DNA of 64,000 nt from Anoplolepis gracilipes (GCF_047496725.1 NC_132981.1:888001-952000), one strand, 5' to 3'; shown: positions 1 to 11,700, counted from the stretch's first letter. Translations and numbers: made by a program. The notes: generated by a model not told the origin, from the letters alone.

Positions 1-1140
1 GTTGAATAAAATTCAAAATAACCGAAACGTTCGCCATCATTTAATATATATACCATTAACGAAGTTCTTGAAATATATGACTACAATCATTCTTATTAAG
101 AACTTCAGTATTTTATGCTCTATATTGTCAATTCTGAGTCAATCATTATTTTTATTTACTGTTTAGGGCTCTCAATTATATTATCTATTTATATTTTTCG
201 TTATATTGATATATTGATATTGATTTTATTTTTTGACGTGGGAGGCCAACTTAAATCAGCACCGCCTAGTATAAATATAATTTTCTGCCAAACGATTTAA
301 GCATCTAATTCCGAATTTCAACACTTAACACCTGGCTAGCACCTAATTTTAAATAAAAATTAATTTAATGCTGCTGGGAAGGGGCTAACTTAACCCTTAC
401 CGTATATAACTATTTTTGGTACCTTTAGAGTGTACAACGTGGGTATATTATGTCTGACGCATTTGTGAATGAATAAAAACGTTGTAAAAAATCCTTCTTT
501 CATCTTTCTAAATAAAAACTGAAATAGTAAATTTGAAAAATAATTTGTTTAAGTATATTATTACAAATATGTGAAGTAGAAAACTCAAATACACTGTTAT
601 GGAAAAAAAAATCATAACTTTTAAATAAATGATTTAAAAAAAATGAAACCATCAGGAAATTGAAGTTAATATCTTAAAAAATGACAAAAAAAATATACCA
701 TATTAATAAATTAAAATTAGATATTTAATTTTGAGACATGAAAAGTCGTAATTTTTTAATAGTCGCAGTCAGGTCTTAAATAATAAATGCTTTTTTTGTA
801 TATTAAACATTTTTATTACTAAAATTTGTATCATTTATCATATATTATATATATATTATAATAGATAATATTTCGATATTTCTTCTGTCGAACGTATCAA
901 CATACTGCATGTACTAAAAAAATATACCATTTTTTTAAATTTAAACTAATGTGAACGTTTTTAAAAGTACTCAATAAGTAAGATTTTATAAGAAAATAAT
1001 TAAATAAGATTCATAAGAAAATAAAAATTAACTTATCTTCAAAAAAAATATACATAAAGTGTATATATGAGTCTTTAATATCTTCCGGAAAAAGTGTGCG
1101 TTGAGTGTATAGGTGGGTCTTTAAGGACTAGTACAATGTC
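1..1140. other. AT-rich non-coding stretch
   Basis: No convincing coding region is visible. The stretch is dominated by A/T runs and short TA-rich segments. A 61-codon open frame at 115-300 has low-complexity Ile/Leu-rich composition and no start context or domain, so it is not called. The only structured item is one copy of a 46-bp direct repeat listed separately. Confidence 0.6.
781..827 (+). repeat. 46-bp direct repeat, first copy (second at 1291-1337)
   Basis: A segment beginning ATAAATGCTTTTTTTG and ending ATTACTAAAATT appears here and again, practically unchanged, at about 1291-1337. It may be the end of an unrecognised dispersed element or a local duplication that also involved the neighbouring 60-bp tandem repeat. 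Confidence 0.7.
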
Positions 1141-1260
1141 ACAGTTTAACCATATGGTTGTGTACGAAAATCACCCTTGCTGTCGTAACTGTATATAATA
1201 CCAGTTTAACCATATGGTCGTGTACGAAAATCACCCTTGCTGTAGTAACTGTATACAATA
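1141..1260. repeat. 60-bp tandem repeat, two units
   Basis: Positions 1141-1200 and 1201-1260 align end to end with about four mismatches; both contain TTTAACCATATGGT and TCACCCTTGCTGT. A (TAA)n-like tract follows (1257-1290), then the second copy of the 46-bp repeat, then another short CAGTTTAACCAG fragment. Short open frames on both strands here are products of the repeat. Confidence 0.9.
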
Positions 1261-1505
1261 ATAATAAATGTAATAATAATAAATATAATAATAATAAATG
1301 CTTTTTTTGTATATTAAACATTTTTATTACTAAAATTAACCAGTTTAACCAGTGATTGTACGCGGTTTTGCTTCTAACTCAATTGAAAACCGAAATATAT
1401 CGATAGATGGATTCCAAAGAATACCGAGAATACGAGAAGACGCGTCTTTATTAATTCAAATTGACATTACTTCGCTCTTCTCGCAAATATCATTTAATAC
1501 TTGGC

Positions 1506-2148
1506 TCATTTGACGACCAATGATTTAGTTAGTTGTTGAAACAAACATTGATTTAAGAGTTTAATAATTTCATCGCGCACTACCATTATGTCTTCAATAG
1601 TATTCGCGCCTGTTAATAAATTATCGACATAAAAATCACGTTTTATATGTCGTGCACCAATAGAAAATTCCACATTATATAATTCTGCTAAATAATTGAG
1701 AGTTCTTGTAGCCAAATACGAAGTAAGTCACAGTCTTTGATTCATAAACCCCCACATCCGAAGTTACGTCCTCTCGCCACAGGATTCTCTATAAACGCGT
1801 TTGTGATGTATAAACCCATATTTGTCGACACATTTTTGTGATATCTGCGGGAAAAACAAATTTAAAGGTTCGAAATGGCAAAATAATTGAAAATAAATCC
1901 TGTTGAACAGTCGGACCCATCATAAGGATATCGTTTAGTGAAGTTTCAGTATCACTCTTACAAGAGGCATCGAAAACAACTCTCAATTTTGTTGTTTCGC
2001 TTGACGATTTCAAAACACAACGATGTGGCAAATAATACGTAAGCAATTCTTCATAGTTGTCATTTTTATCATTTATTCGTTTCATGTGTCCGAGTATTAA
2101 GTAATCTTGAATAAATTGTGCATATTGCACCCTCAAAGGACCCCGCAC
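1506..2148 (-). pseudogene. BEL/Pao reverse transcriptase fragments
   Basis: The 1789-2148 frame holds LTYYLPHRCVLK, TTKLRVVFDAS and GPTVQQDLFSI, the conserved start of a Pao-family reverse transcriptase, ending near ADITKMCRQI. The 1506-1715 frame holds RDFYVDNLLTGA; the usual catalytic YVDD is YVDN here, so an aspartate is lost. The two frames are separated by a break around 1716-1788. The protein copied retrotransposon RNA into DNA; this copy is decayed. Confidence 0.85.
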
Positions 2149-3262
2149 AGATCTTATGGAAAACGGCCTCCAGTTAAATTAGCTGAACTTTTGATATGAT
2201 GTAGTTCATGATGTCTTGATTAAAAGTTCCAATGGGCCCAAGCTCGTAAATTGAACAGTTTCCGAGATACGGGGGATCAAAAGTCAATAATAGTGCCTTA
2301 TTCGAGACTACCACGTTTGAGCATATCTGAGTGTAAGAAGCACTGTTGCTTACTGTCCATTTACTTGACCTCTTAAAACTCAATAGTAGTACTGTGGGCC
2401 CTTAAATATGACCCCTTGAATCCCTGACTCCCACTCAGGAGTCAAAATCAAAAATCGTCCAAAAGGTAAAAAAATGGTTCTCAATCTTTTTTTCATTGTA
2501 CAAATGTGAAGCACCGTCGGCATTAGCATTACCCAGTGTGCATCACGAGGAGGTTGCTCGATCGGATTTTGCACACCATGTGGCCCTGAAAAGGGTCGTT
2601 TTTATAGTTCTCTCTATTGCCAGCACATATTGCAAGTGTTTTATGGTTTTTAGGATTTGCTCGTCATCAAAGGCATGTCAAATATCCGGATGGCAGTCTT
2701 CTAAATACGACCAGAGATGCCGCTAATAGAGAGCATCAAGACAATATGAATGTTGAGATTCTTATGGATGAATAGAGAGAACTATAAAAACGGCCTTTTT
2801 CAGGGCCACATGGTATGCAAAATCCGATCGAGCAACCTCCTCGTGGTGCACACTGGGTAACGCTAATGCCGACGGTGCTTCACATTTGTACAATGAAAAA
2901 GAGATTGAGAACCATTTTTTTACCTTTTAAGCGATTTTTTATTTTCACTCCTGAGTGGGAGTCAAAGGGTCAGGGGGTCAAGGGGTCATATTTAAGGGCC
3001 CACAGTACTACTATTGAGTTTTAAGAGGTCAAGTAAATGGACAGTGCGCAACAGTGCTTCTTGCACTCAGATATACTCAAACGTGGTACTCTCGAATAAG
3101 GCATTATTATTGACTTTTGATCCCCCGTATCTCAGAAACTGTTCAATTTACGAGCTTAGGCCCATTGGAACTTTTGATCAAGACATCATGAACTACATCA
3201 TATCAAAAGTTCAGCTAATTTAACCGGGGACCGTTTTCCATAAGATCTGTGCGGGATCCTTT
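2135..3262. mobile_element. Long-terminal-inverted-repeat (foldback) element nested in the Pao remnant
   Basis: The left arm (about 2135-2619) and right arm (about 2771-3262) are reverse complements over nearly 490 bp, separated by a loop of about 150 bp. Outer ends read AAAGGACCCCGCACAG on the left and CTGTGCGGGATCCTTT on the right. Matching open frames on opposite strands (2174-2383 minus with 3014-3223 plus; 2380-2574 minus with 2815-3024 plus) are consequences of the inverted repeat. It interrupts the retrotransposon coding sequence. No transposase is visible, so it is non-autonomous. I could not define a clear target duplication. Confidence 0.85.
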
Positions 3263-4024
3263 GCATCTCGCGCTAATCGTCTTTCTAAACCGTATGAACG
3301 CCGCAATGCTGTATCACGAGTATTACCTAATGTCTTCAATTTATTTTCATTTATTGGTAATTTGACTATAAATCGTTCTAATTTATCTCTAGATACATTA
3401 TTAATATAATGTTGCTCACAAAATTGCTCTATTACAAAATAATTATCACGGGCGCAAAATTCTTTTTTTATTTGCCAAAATTTTGTTAATTGAATATATA
3501 GTTGTTCATTAGTAATTGCAAGATGAAATGTTTTAATTTCTCTATTATGTACATACGTGAGACGTAGCATTATCTAACCGATCGGCAACAATCGGGCCTA
3601 AATGTGTTTTTTAAAGTGTCGGATGATTTTGACATAAATTTACACGACCGACACAAATTAGTTGCCAACATAAGTCGACTCCTATTAATATATCAATATC
3701 CGAGCACCGATGAAAATCCGGATCAGCCAATTTAATATTATGTGGTATTAAAATATTTTCTCGCTCGGTTAAAGACACAGACAAACGTTCCGTGATACGA
3801 TCGAGCCATATGCACTCAATAGTTGTAGAAAATGCGTTCATTTGCGATTGCAATTTTAATGTTACTGCGCTAGTTGTATTACTCGCCATTTCATTAATTC
3901 CCGTTAATTTAATATTACTTGAATAAGAATTTAATCGAAGCCGATTAGCGCATGTTTGTGTTATAAAGTTAGCTTGAGAGCCACTGTCTAATAAAACACG
4001 ACACGGTTGTAACGGTTGTACCAT
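3220..4024 (-). pseudogene. BEL/Pao protease and linker fragments
   Basis: The frame at 3611-4024 contains VLLDSGSQANFIT, the retropepsin active-site motif (D-S-G), followed by TGINE and a WLDRITERL stretch typical of Pao proteases. A frame change at about 3570-3611 leads into the region with HYINNVSRDKLERFIVKLP and YGLERRLARDAK, the segment that precedes the reverse transcriptase. The last residues of that frame come from the nested inverted-repeat element. Confidence 0.8.
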
Positions 4025-4084
4025 CTACTATATTTACTATGGCTGTCGAAAGTAAGATACAAGCATTATAAGAAGATAGTAAAG
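4025..4084. other. Junction between the Pao remnant and the receptor cluster
   Basis: This short stretch lies between the start of the minus-strand protease frame and the orphan kinase fragment. I see no gene or repeat boundary signature in it. Confidence 0.4.
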
Positions 4085-4263
4085 GTGCGGTACCAAGGCT
4101 TGAAGGCAGGTTGCAGATGTCTCTCAACTGTCCATCAGAATTATACCAGTTGATGATGCGTTGTTGGAATGCAGAGAATGCCAGACCAAATTTTAAACTT
4201 TGTTTGAAAAATATTATAACATTGAGAAAAGACTAAAAGATGCATTACTGAGTGGATATTACA
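4085..4263 (+). pseudogene. Orphan C-terminal kinase fragment (copy 0 of the sevenless-like cluster)
   Basis: The frame from about 4103 reads GGRLQMSLNCPSELYQLM and continues with CWNAENARPNFKLCLKNI, the last helices of a Sevenless-type kinase, then meets a stop right after ITLRKD. Its residues (CPSELY, CWNAEN, KLCL) match the C-terminus of minus-strand copy 5 better than copies 1 and 2 (CPSTLY, CWNVEN, KRCL). It sits directly upstream of the intergenic module that follows copies 1, 2 and 5, so it is the 3' stump of another gene copy, cut by the retrotransposon on its left. Confidence 0.85.
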
Positions 4264-5564
4264 TAGTCGGCACAATTATTAATTTTGTAAATAATGAATT
4301 TTTTATGTATGTATAATATATATCACTGCCAGTAAAAACAAATTTTTGTACATCTATGATATATTTGAAAATATCACTATTGTTATATGCATGAATGTTT
4401 TTTAAAGACATTCATACACTTTAATAAGTCAGTTTCAATTGTATGCATGTATAGTTGTATACAAAATGTATATATTATATAAAATAATCATAAATTAAAT
4501 AAAATGATATGTAAATTATTAAATATTATATATAAACAAATATTTCTGTAATTGTACTGAATATCTATAAGAATAATTAATCAGAATATCTTTTTACTAA
4601 TCAAACGTGATATCTTTATGTCAAAGAAAAAATTTATTAATAAATAAAGATAAAACATTTTTAAAAATTTACATATTTATTAATTATTATTTTTTATCAA
4701 ACAATTATTAGAAAGCGTAATTCTTTGTGAAATAGCGCCAAGTATCTTTCTGAAAAAAAATGAATTGCAAGCAGAGCAAATTAAAAGTCATGATTCAGCT
4801 AAAATGGTTACTTTGAATCGATTACCCAGACTGGTACTACGATTTCAATTAATATGATCAATAGAATCACCAATCACACAAACGCAAACACGTTATAAGT
4901 CACTCTTCTCGAATTGCATTAAACACATATTCCCGACTGTCAAGAACAACAGACATGAATAGTAGGTCCTGAGAATACGCAGAGTATGTACATAAAAAAG
5001 ACAATTGTCACAGTTTTTAATATAAAATAAAATGAAATAAAATATATAAAAAATATTTAAGTAGATTAAAGTTTTGCGCATGAATAGTGGCAGTGAAGAT
5101 CTGTAATTCTGTAATTTTTGGAATGTATGTAATTCACTCAAGCAATTATTACAACATATTTATTTTTATTTGATTACTTGTCTACTATTGTATATTATAT
5201 ATTAATATAATTTATATATATTATATATTAACAGGAACTAGAAAAAGAAATTGATAACATTTATTTTGTTTTCCATCGGATGTATCAGTTCACAGCATCT
5301 TCATTAACTTTCATGAAAAAAAGTGAACATTTATTTATAAAAAGTTTTATAATTTAAACTTATTATATAAAATGCTTTGTAATCGGTTATAAAGAATAGT
5401 AACTTTGGAAAAATATCTCAAGATTGATATACTAATCCGATTTAAAAAAATAATATACGTAAGAAAACATCAACTTGATTAGTACATTTTTATGGTTCAG
5501 AATATCGATAAAATTAATATTTATAGCTGAACTACCAAGAATTGATTGAAAGAAAGCTGATTAA
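4264..5564 (+). repeat. Intergenic module upstream of copy 1, repeated across the cluster
   Basis: This non-coding block (3' flank of one receptor copy plus 5' flank of the next) recurs at 19257-20528 (plus), 34352-35286 (plus, truncated), 51022-52304 (minus) and in part at about 21530-22164. Copies at 4308-5220 and 34378-35280 look more than 90% identical by eye. It defines the boundary of the duplicated unit and must contain the promoter of each copy. No gene is visible in it; a minus-strand open frame at 4893-5141 is not conserved as a protein in the other copies. Confidence 0.8.
5510..5530 (+). promoter_or_regulatory. Conserved TATA-like block upstream of first exon (candidate core promoter)
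   Basis: AATTAATATTTATAGCTG lies about 75 bp before the start codon. The same block, with minor changes, precedes both first exons of copy 2 (near 20450 and 22065) and, on the minus strand, exon 1 of copy 4. Conservation at a fixed distance suggests a core promoter, but no transcription start can be read from DNA alone. Confidence 0.3.
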
Positions 5565-5594
5565 ATGCAAATATTACAAAAGGACAAAATTATT

Positions 5595-5735
5595 ATGTTG
5601 AAAACGGTAATATGTGTTTTACTGGAAGTGTTAATGTTAGTAAGAGTGGTCATCTTGTCGGATTCGGAAGATAGTATAGCTTCGAACAGCTTTCAGGAAG
5701 AGTGTTCTATGTGTCCAAATCAAACCTTCACACAG
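5595..5735 (+). CDS. sev: Copy 1 exon 1: signal peptide
   Basis: Starts MLKTVICVLLEVLMLV, a short basic start and hydrophobic core fitting a secretory signal peptide, and ends at FTQ with donor GTAAAA in phase 0. The same exon is recognisable upstream of copies 2 (twice) and 4. Confidence 0.8.
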
Positions 5736-8700
5736 GTAAAACAGATTATTTTGTTAAATATATATTATAAAATTAAATGTATTGTGAATAATGCAAGTTA
5801 TTTATGTATATATAATTAAAATTATATAATGCGTAATCAAAATTAATATTTTGAGTAAGAATGTATAATGTAGTGTAGTGTTTGTCAATTTCTCATTTTG
5901 AAATTATCACATAGTAAAAATAGATATTATATAATATTAAATTAAATTTAATTTTGAAACAGTTTATTGCAATATAATCGTAATCCATGCTTTTGTAATT
6001 GATATATTTAAGAATATCAATTTTTAACATTAATGATTCCGTTGATTCTGCTAACAGTATCTGTTATATTTATAACATTTGCTCTGACACTTTTTCTAAT
6101 TTATATTTCACTCATTTTTCTGATCTAAAACAATATATCTAAAACAATTTACTCTAAATATTTATTTATTTTTATATAGTAAAATTAGTACTAAATTATA
6201 TTTAATATATTTACCAACCAATATATAAAGAATTAACATTCTTTGAGTTAAGGATAGTTGTTTCTGTACAGCTAAATATCGATATTGTAAAATATTAATA
6301 TTTAAAACAGTTTTAGGTATTATTTCAATTTGTATTTTAAGTATCAGTTAACTTTGAGGTCAATAGTTAAATCATGTGCGCAATAACAGCCACTCTCTGC
6401 CACTTGATTTTATATGCAATTTATCATTCAATGTATATCAATATATATTTTGAACAAATATAAAAATCAAAAATATCTAACACCATTTCTTATTATGATT
6501 TGAATTAAAAATACCATAAAAAAAAAAATTTAGTAGAATTTCTAAATACATAAATTTATGCGATTTTTATAATTTTCAACAGATAACAAATAAAAATGAA
6601 ATAATAATAGTAATAAAAAACATATTTATTTCTTAAATAAATATAAACATTGTAAAAACTACAATAATTTTGAACACACTTGTAAGAAAAAAGTCAAAAA
6701 GTGGAGTTGTTTAGTTGAAAAAGTTAAAACCGAAGTGTGTAAAAAAATTAAATTATAAGTTAAAAAAATTGAATTATTTATAAACAAAAGTTTAAATACA
6801 GCAACAATAAGAAAATGCTGAGCCTTTTATGACTTATTTGCTAAAAAAAATTATAAATTATTCTTATTAGCCCTCTTATTAACCCATTCTTATGTAACTT
6901 TCTTTTTAATATTGTTGTGCCTCCAGGAGGGGGGCACAGGATTTTTCGGGATTCGTTCAGGGAAGGCCGGGGATACGGCGGGGAGTGGCCTCCTTTTATT
7001 TTAATAATATTTTTAATTGTTTGCTTTCTTCGTTTTATTATAATAAATAACAGTTAAATAGAATCAATGGGTTGGTATTTTGTCACTGCTCCCAGCGTAC
7101 GTATTTACACTTGTGTGTATTATCAGTTAAAGGGAGAGAGCGGTATCTCTCGTATACTCTGTCGTATAGATAGTCTGATACGCGTCGGCTTATCTCAGGC
7201 GCGCGTATATCTCTTAGTTATTCGTGTATCTCGTTCTATTTAATAACTGTCCGTAACGATTATTCCTCTTTAGGATCTGATCAACGACTGCCCCTCGCTT
7301 CATCGCGGCGGGTGCTGAGCTTCCCTCCTAACTGCATGGTTTTTCGGAGAGGGTCCCTTAGCAACATGACCAAATATGGTTATGTTGCTGAATTCGCGTT
7401 TTAGTGCAGGCGAGGAAGTTCAAAGTCGAATTTCCTCGCTTGTACTTTTAGCAATTCGGCGACACCTTTCCAGTGCGTCTCCGAGAGCGCTTTCCGGTTT
7501 CGCGTTCGCGCTCGGTCTCGGGCGCGCGTGGCTCGCTGCGTCAGCGGCTCGCGCGATTATCGTTTCGCTCGCGATGCATTCCTGCATCAATATAATTATA
7601 TGTATATATATATATATATTCATTAAATCTGTAACCTTTTTTGGGGCTATAACAATATACAAAAACTATTTGACATATATTATATCTATACCAAGAAAGA
7701 TTGTTGAAAAAAAGGCAACTTATACTTTTCGAAAAACAGACGCTTAGACGCGTTCTCGAATCGAGTAAATTGACAAGTCTGAAATACAGGTCAACAAATT
7801 AATCTTTCGCTGTTTCGAATATTCACTCAGCGATTTTTTTTTTATTAAAGAATTAAAAGATTAAATTATTATTACATAACAAAATCCATCTTATTTGATA
7901 TTACATATTCAAAGGCATAATTTATATTACTGAAAAATTTATAGGGGAACGTGGGGTAGAACGGCCAACGTAAGCATTGAGCAAGTTTTTGACATATTAA
8001 AAAAAAATAAATCGATCTTTTTTTTACTAAAAATATTCTTTGGAATATCCACTATAAGAAAAAACACAAGTTTATTATAAAATAATAGTTTAATTAGACG
8101 AGATTATTGATTTAGTAAAAGCCTAGATTTTCGTGACATGCTTTTTATGCGGGGTATAATGGACTACCTCCAAAACTTGTATATTTCGTTAACATTGATG
8201 TCTAAAACTTCTTAAAAGTTGTATATTATAATATGATATATAGAACATAAGAATATAGATTTGTATTTTTAAATGATAACTATAAATTCATAACTAAAAA
8301 CAATTCTCTTGTTATAATACATATTTTTCTCTTTAAAGCATGGAAAAATATCCTTTAATGTAATAATTTTTGGTATTTATTTTGAAAGACAGCATCTATG
8401 TATACTCTCTTTCTTTCTCTAGTATAAAAATAAAAAGTACAACATTTCGTGGGCTAATATTTCATTATGCCTCAAAACGTATTTATTTATTTACTTTTGA
8501 TCATATAAAAAATTATAATTTATCAATATTTACATAGACACAGTATGAAATTAATAAAAAAAGATCATTTTAAAATATAAATGTATTTACGGTAATAAAA
8601 AATAGATTTTATCATTGTTTACCTTATGTAAATATATCGAAAAATTACAACTCAGTCGCGGAGAGCACAACAAGTGCATTAAATAATTTAGAACAACTTT

Positions 8701-11700
8701 CAACTAAAAATATTGCGACCACTGATAACAGCACGCAGAAAGAGACACCTAATAGCAATAATTGCAACATATTTCATGAGATGGTAGCATCTGTAAAAAG
8801 ATATCAATTCTGCACCATTGTACCCCGCGGTGCCGTTCTACCCCACGTTCTCCTACATATTTTGTATGTTTTAGAAGAAATATAAGTAGATATTTATTCC
8901 TTCACAAATAAAATTAATAATTATTTGATGTTCGTACACCAAACATCATTTATAATCTATCAATACGTCAACAATAATGTTATAGATTCGTATCCTTCCT
9001 ACGTTCTCCAGAGACGCATTGTTTCCCCAATGTGTACATACTACTGTAAATTCGCGATATATAACAAATTATACTTATGTATATGTATATCGATATACTA
9101 TTTATTTCCAATAAACAACTGCCTTTCAATTTTTGGACTCTCACTTGAAGCATTTCAATTTTGAATGAATAATTTTTTAAATATGATATATGTGTGCAAA
9201 TTAACGGCAATTCTTATGTGCGTTGCCACAGGTCACATACTCGGCTGACCTCGCAATCGAGATACCAAATAATCTAAGCCAGAATGGGTCTTGGTACCGT
9301 TTAGATTACAGTCCACCTGTTGGTTCTCCACTGTCAAATACCACTATAGCCGCCACCGGTGATGTCGTAAAGTTTAAGGGCTTGCCTGGCACGAGATACG
9401 AATATTGGTTGTATTACAGTAATAGTACTCTTCATGACTGTCTGATGTGGACCGCCTCGATTACGACGCGTACGTAAATTGATGTTGCTCAATAAAATTA
9501 TTTTTAATAGCGCATTTTTTAACATCCCTCTTGTAATATATACATATATATCAGAGATTTGTTTTCCTCGCTATTTTTCGAATTAAAGTGTTTAATTATT
9601 TAAAAGCGCAATGTATTTTTTAAATTAACGATTAAGAAACATGCGGTAAAGATTCTTAAGTAAAAGGTCAATTAAAATAGAATTTTGTTTTCTCACTGTA
9701 GCACCCGATCCGCCTTCAGACTTGACGGTATCGGTACAAAATGGAGAAACTGCGATCATATATTGGTCACCTCCGGCCCAAGGGAATTATTCCGGTTTTG
9801 AATTGCGGATGCAAAGTTTCAGCGACAACCGATATCTCAAGATCAGAGTCCCTGTCGACTCGGTGTCGTATACACTCCAAGATCTCACTCCTGGTGCTAC
9901 GTATTCGCTTCAGCTCTTCACCGTGTTGGATGTGAAGAAGAGCGTTGCTTACATCAGCAGAAACTTTACAACTAGTATATATAATTGAGAATAATCCCTA
10001 AGTTTGTAACGGTGCACCTTTCCCGACGTCTCGGACAAGCTCGTCGGTTCCAGGATTCGGGAGAAGGGGGAGACTTCAATTGACGAGAACGGGGTGGTTG
10101 ATTACAAATGTTTTATTAAGCTTAGTATTTACATGTAATAGGGGTCGTGTGCTATTTACATGTGTGATTGTGTATATGTGATGTGCGTGTATGTGCGTGG
10201 GGGGTGAGAGTGTAGGTCGGCGTGGCGCAAGCGGGCGTGTTCGGCAAGCGGTACGGGTGCAAGCGGTTAGCGGTGCAGTTGGTTACAGGTGTAAGCGTGA
10301 CGGTTGATTACAGGTATAAACGGTGCGCATCACAAGCGGGTTGCGAGTATCTACAAGCTAAGGCAGCGCGGGTTGCGAGCGGGTCGCAATACAAGCGGTT
10401 CGCAGCGCAATTATTTACAGATGGTGCGATGCGGTTCGCGATCGGTTTCGCGTTACAAGCAGGCCGCTTGGCGGCGATCGGGCGCGCTTGTCGTCAGTCA
10501 CCGGGAACACCCGGCAGGAGAAGAGGATACTCTTCTTCTGGATCGACGGTTGGTCGAGAGTGCGGCCACCGGGAACACCCGGCAGAAGGAGAGAACATCT
10601 TCCTTCCGGGTCGCGTGGTCGAGGATGGAGTCGGTCGCCGGGAACATCCGGCAGGAGAAGAGAACACCCTTCTCCCGGATCGACGGTTGGTCGGGATCGC
10701 GGCCGCCGGGAACACCCGGCAGAAGGAGAGAACACCCTCCTTCCGAATCGCGTGGTCGAGAGCGGAGTCGGTCATCGGGCACACCCGGCAGGAGAAGAGA
10801 ACACCCTTCTCCCGGATCGACGGTCAGGAGCTCGAGGAGAGGCTTGAGTCTAGCTGCTGGCTTTGCTTCGGAGCTTAACTCTGAAGCTACTTGCCCGGCC
10901 GGACTTAGGATCAGGACAGGTATCTGGTCGTCGGTCGGTCGGGCTTATATACCCGGGAGCTTTCCCTCTCTCTCGTCTCATACGAGAAAGAGGGTGTTCC
11001 CAATGGCGTGCGCGATTGTCGCGCGGTAGGGCGCGCATAGGCGCCGGGTCTCTCGAATTTTGGGGGCGGGTGTTCGGCCCCGAGACCGTTAGTAACGGCG
11101 TGCCGTTACAAGCTTTTTTTCTGTAAATTTTGCATACAAATATGTCATTGAATTATTTTTAGAACCAAATACTCCGGAAAAATTTAATGTCTGGCTCAGC
11201 AACAAAACAACCCTGCTGGTAATATGCTATGAGTCGTCTTTCTTTAACGGAATATACACGCACTACAAAGTTAGTATATATCCACCGGATACCATAGAAT
11301 CTGTTCTCTATATAGAGAAAGAGGACCGTCCTACACAAGCAATTTTCAAAGGACTCGTTCCAGGTCAGCTGTTTGCTGTCACGTAATTACATGTGCTAGG
11401 CTATCGGATATACCAAATTAACAACATTATGTGTAATTTACCTAAACGTATTTTAAGACACACTCTTACGTTTTGTGAAAAATCAATTTTAATAAAAAAG
11501 GAACCGCGTTTGTTTTTCTTTTCTTTTAAGTTGCAATATGTACATGTTACAAAATATTTATACGCGTTAAAATTGAATAGGGCTCATTGAGGTTTCTTTT
11601 TCTGAATATACGAATCGAAACTATTCTAACAATAAGCAGAATCGCGGAGAAAGTACGCGTCTGCGGTTAAATAGCTCATGAATTCCAAAACAAGTAAATT

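Larger units (their letters stand above)
1500..4024 (-). mobile_element. BEL/Pao-type LTR retrotransposon remnant, split by a nested element
   Basis: Minus-strand pieces line up in the order expected of BEL/Pao pol: aspartic protease (3611-4024), a linker (3263-3570), then reverse transcriptase (1506-2134). The linker breaks at RRLARDAK and resumes as VQYAQFIQDYL on the other side of a 1.1-kb inverted-repeat insertion, which shows the two halves were once contiguous. Frameshifts and a missing internal segment between 1716 and 1788 make it non-functional. No LTRs, RNase H or integrase were recognised. Confidence 0.85.

Noticed and set aside
115..300. 61-codon open frame near the window start
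   Set aside because: Low-complexity Ile/Leu composition expected by chance in AT-rich DNA.
2174..3223. Matching open frames on opposite strands that look like a small gene family
   Set aside because: They are the two arms of one inverted-repeat element; no known protein and no codon-level conservation signal.
5565..5594. Upstream in-frame ATG as the start of copy 1
   Set aside because: The equivalent codon in copy 2 is TTG and the downstream ATG is conserved.
7376..7747. 123-codon open frame in intron 1 of copy 1
   Set aside because: It begins in a GC-rich part of an insert and ends in low-complexity TA sequence; no conservation in copy 2 and no domain.
10222..11029. Open frames of 218 and 241 codons in the GC-rich block, with partners on the minus strand
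   Set aside because: They follow from high GC and a 68-69-bp minisatellite, overlap in several frames, have no domain and lie inside an inserted element absent from the other copies.
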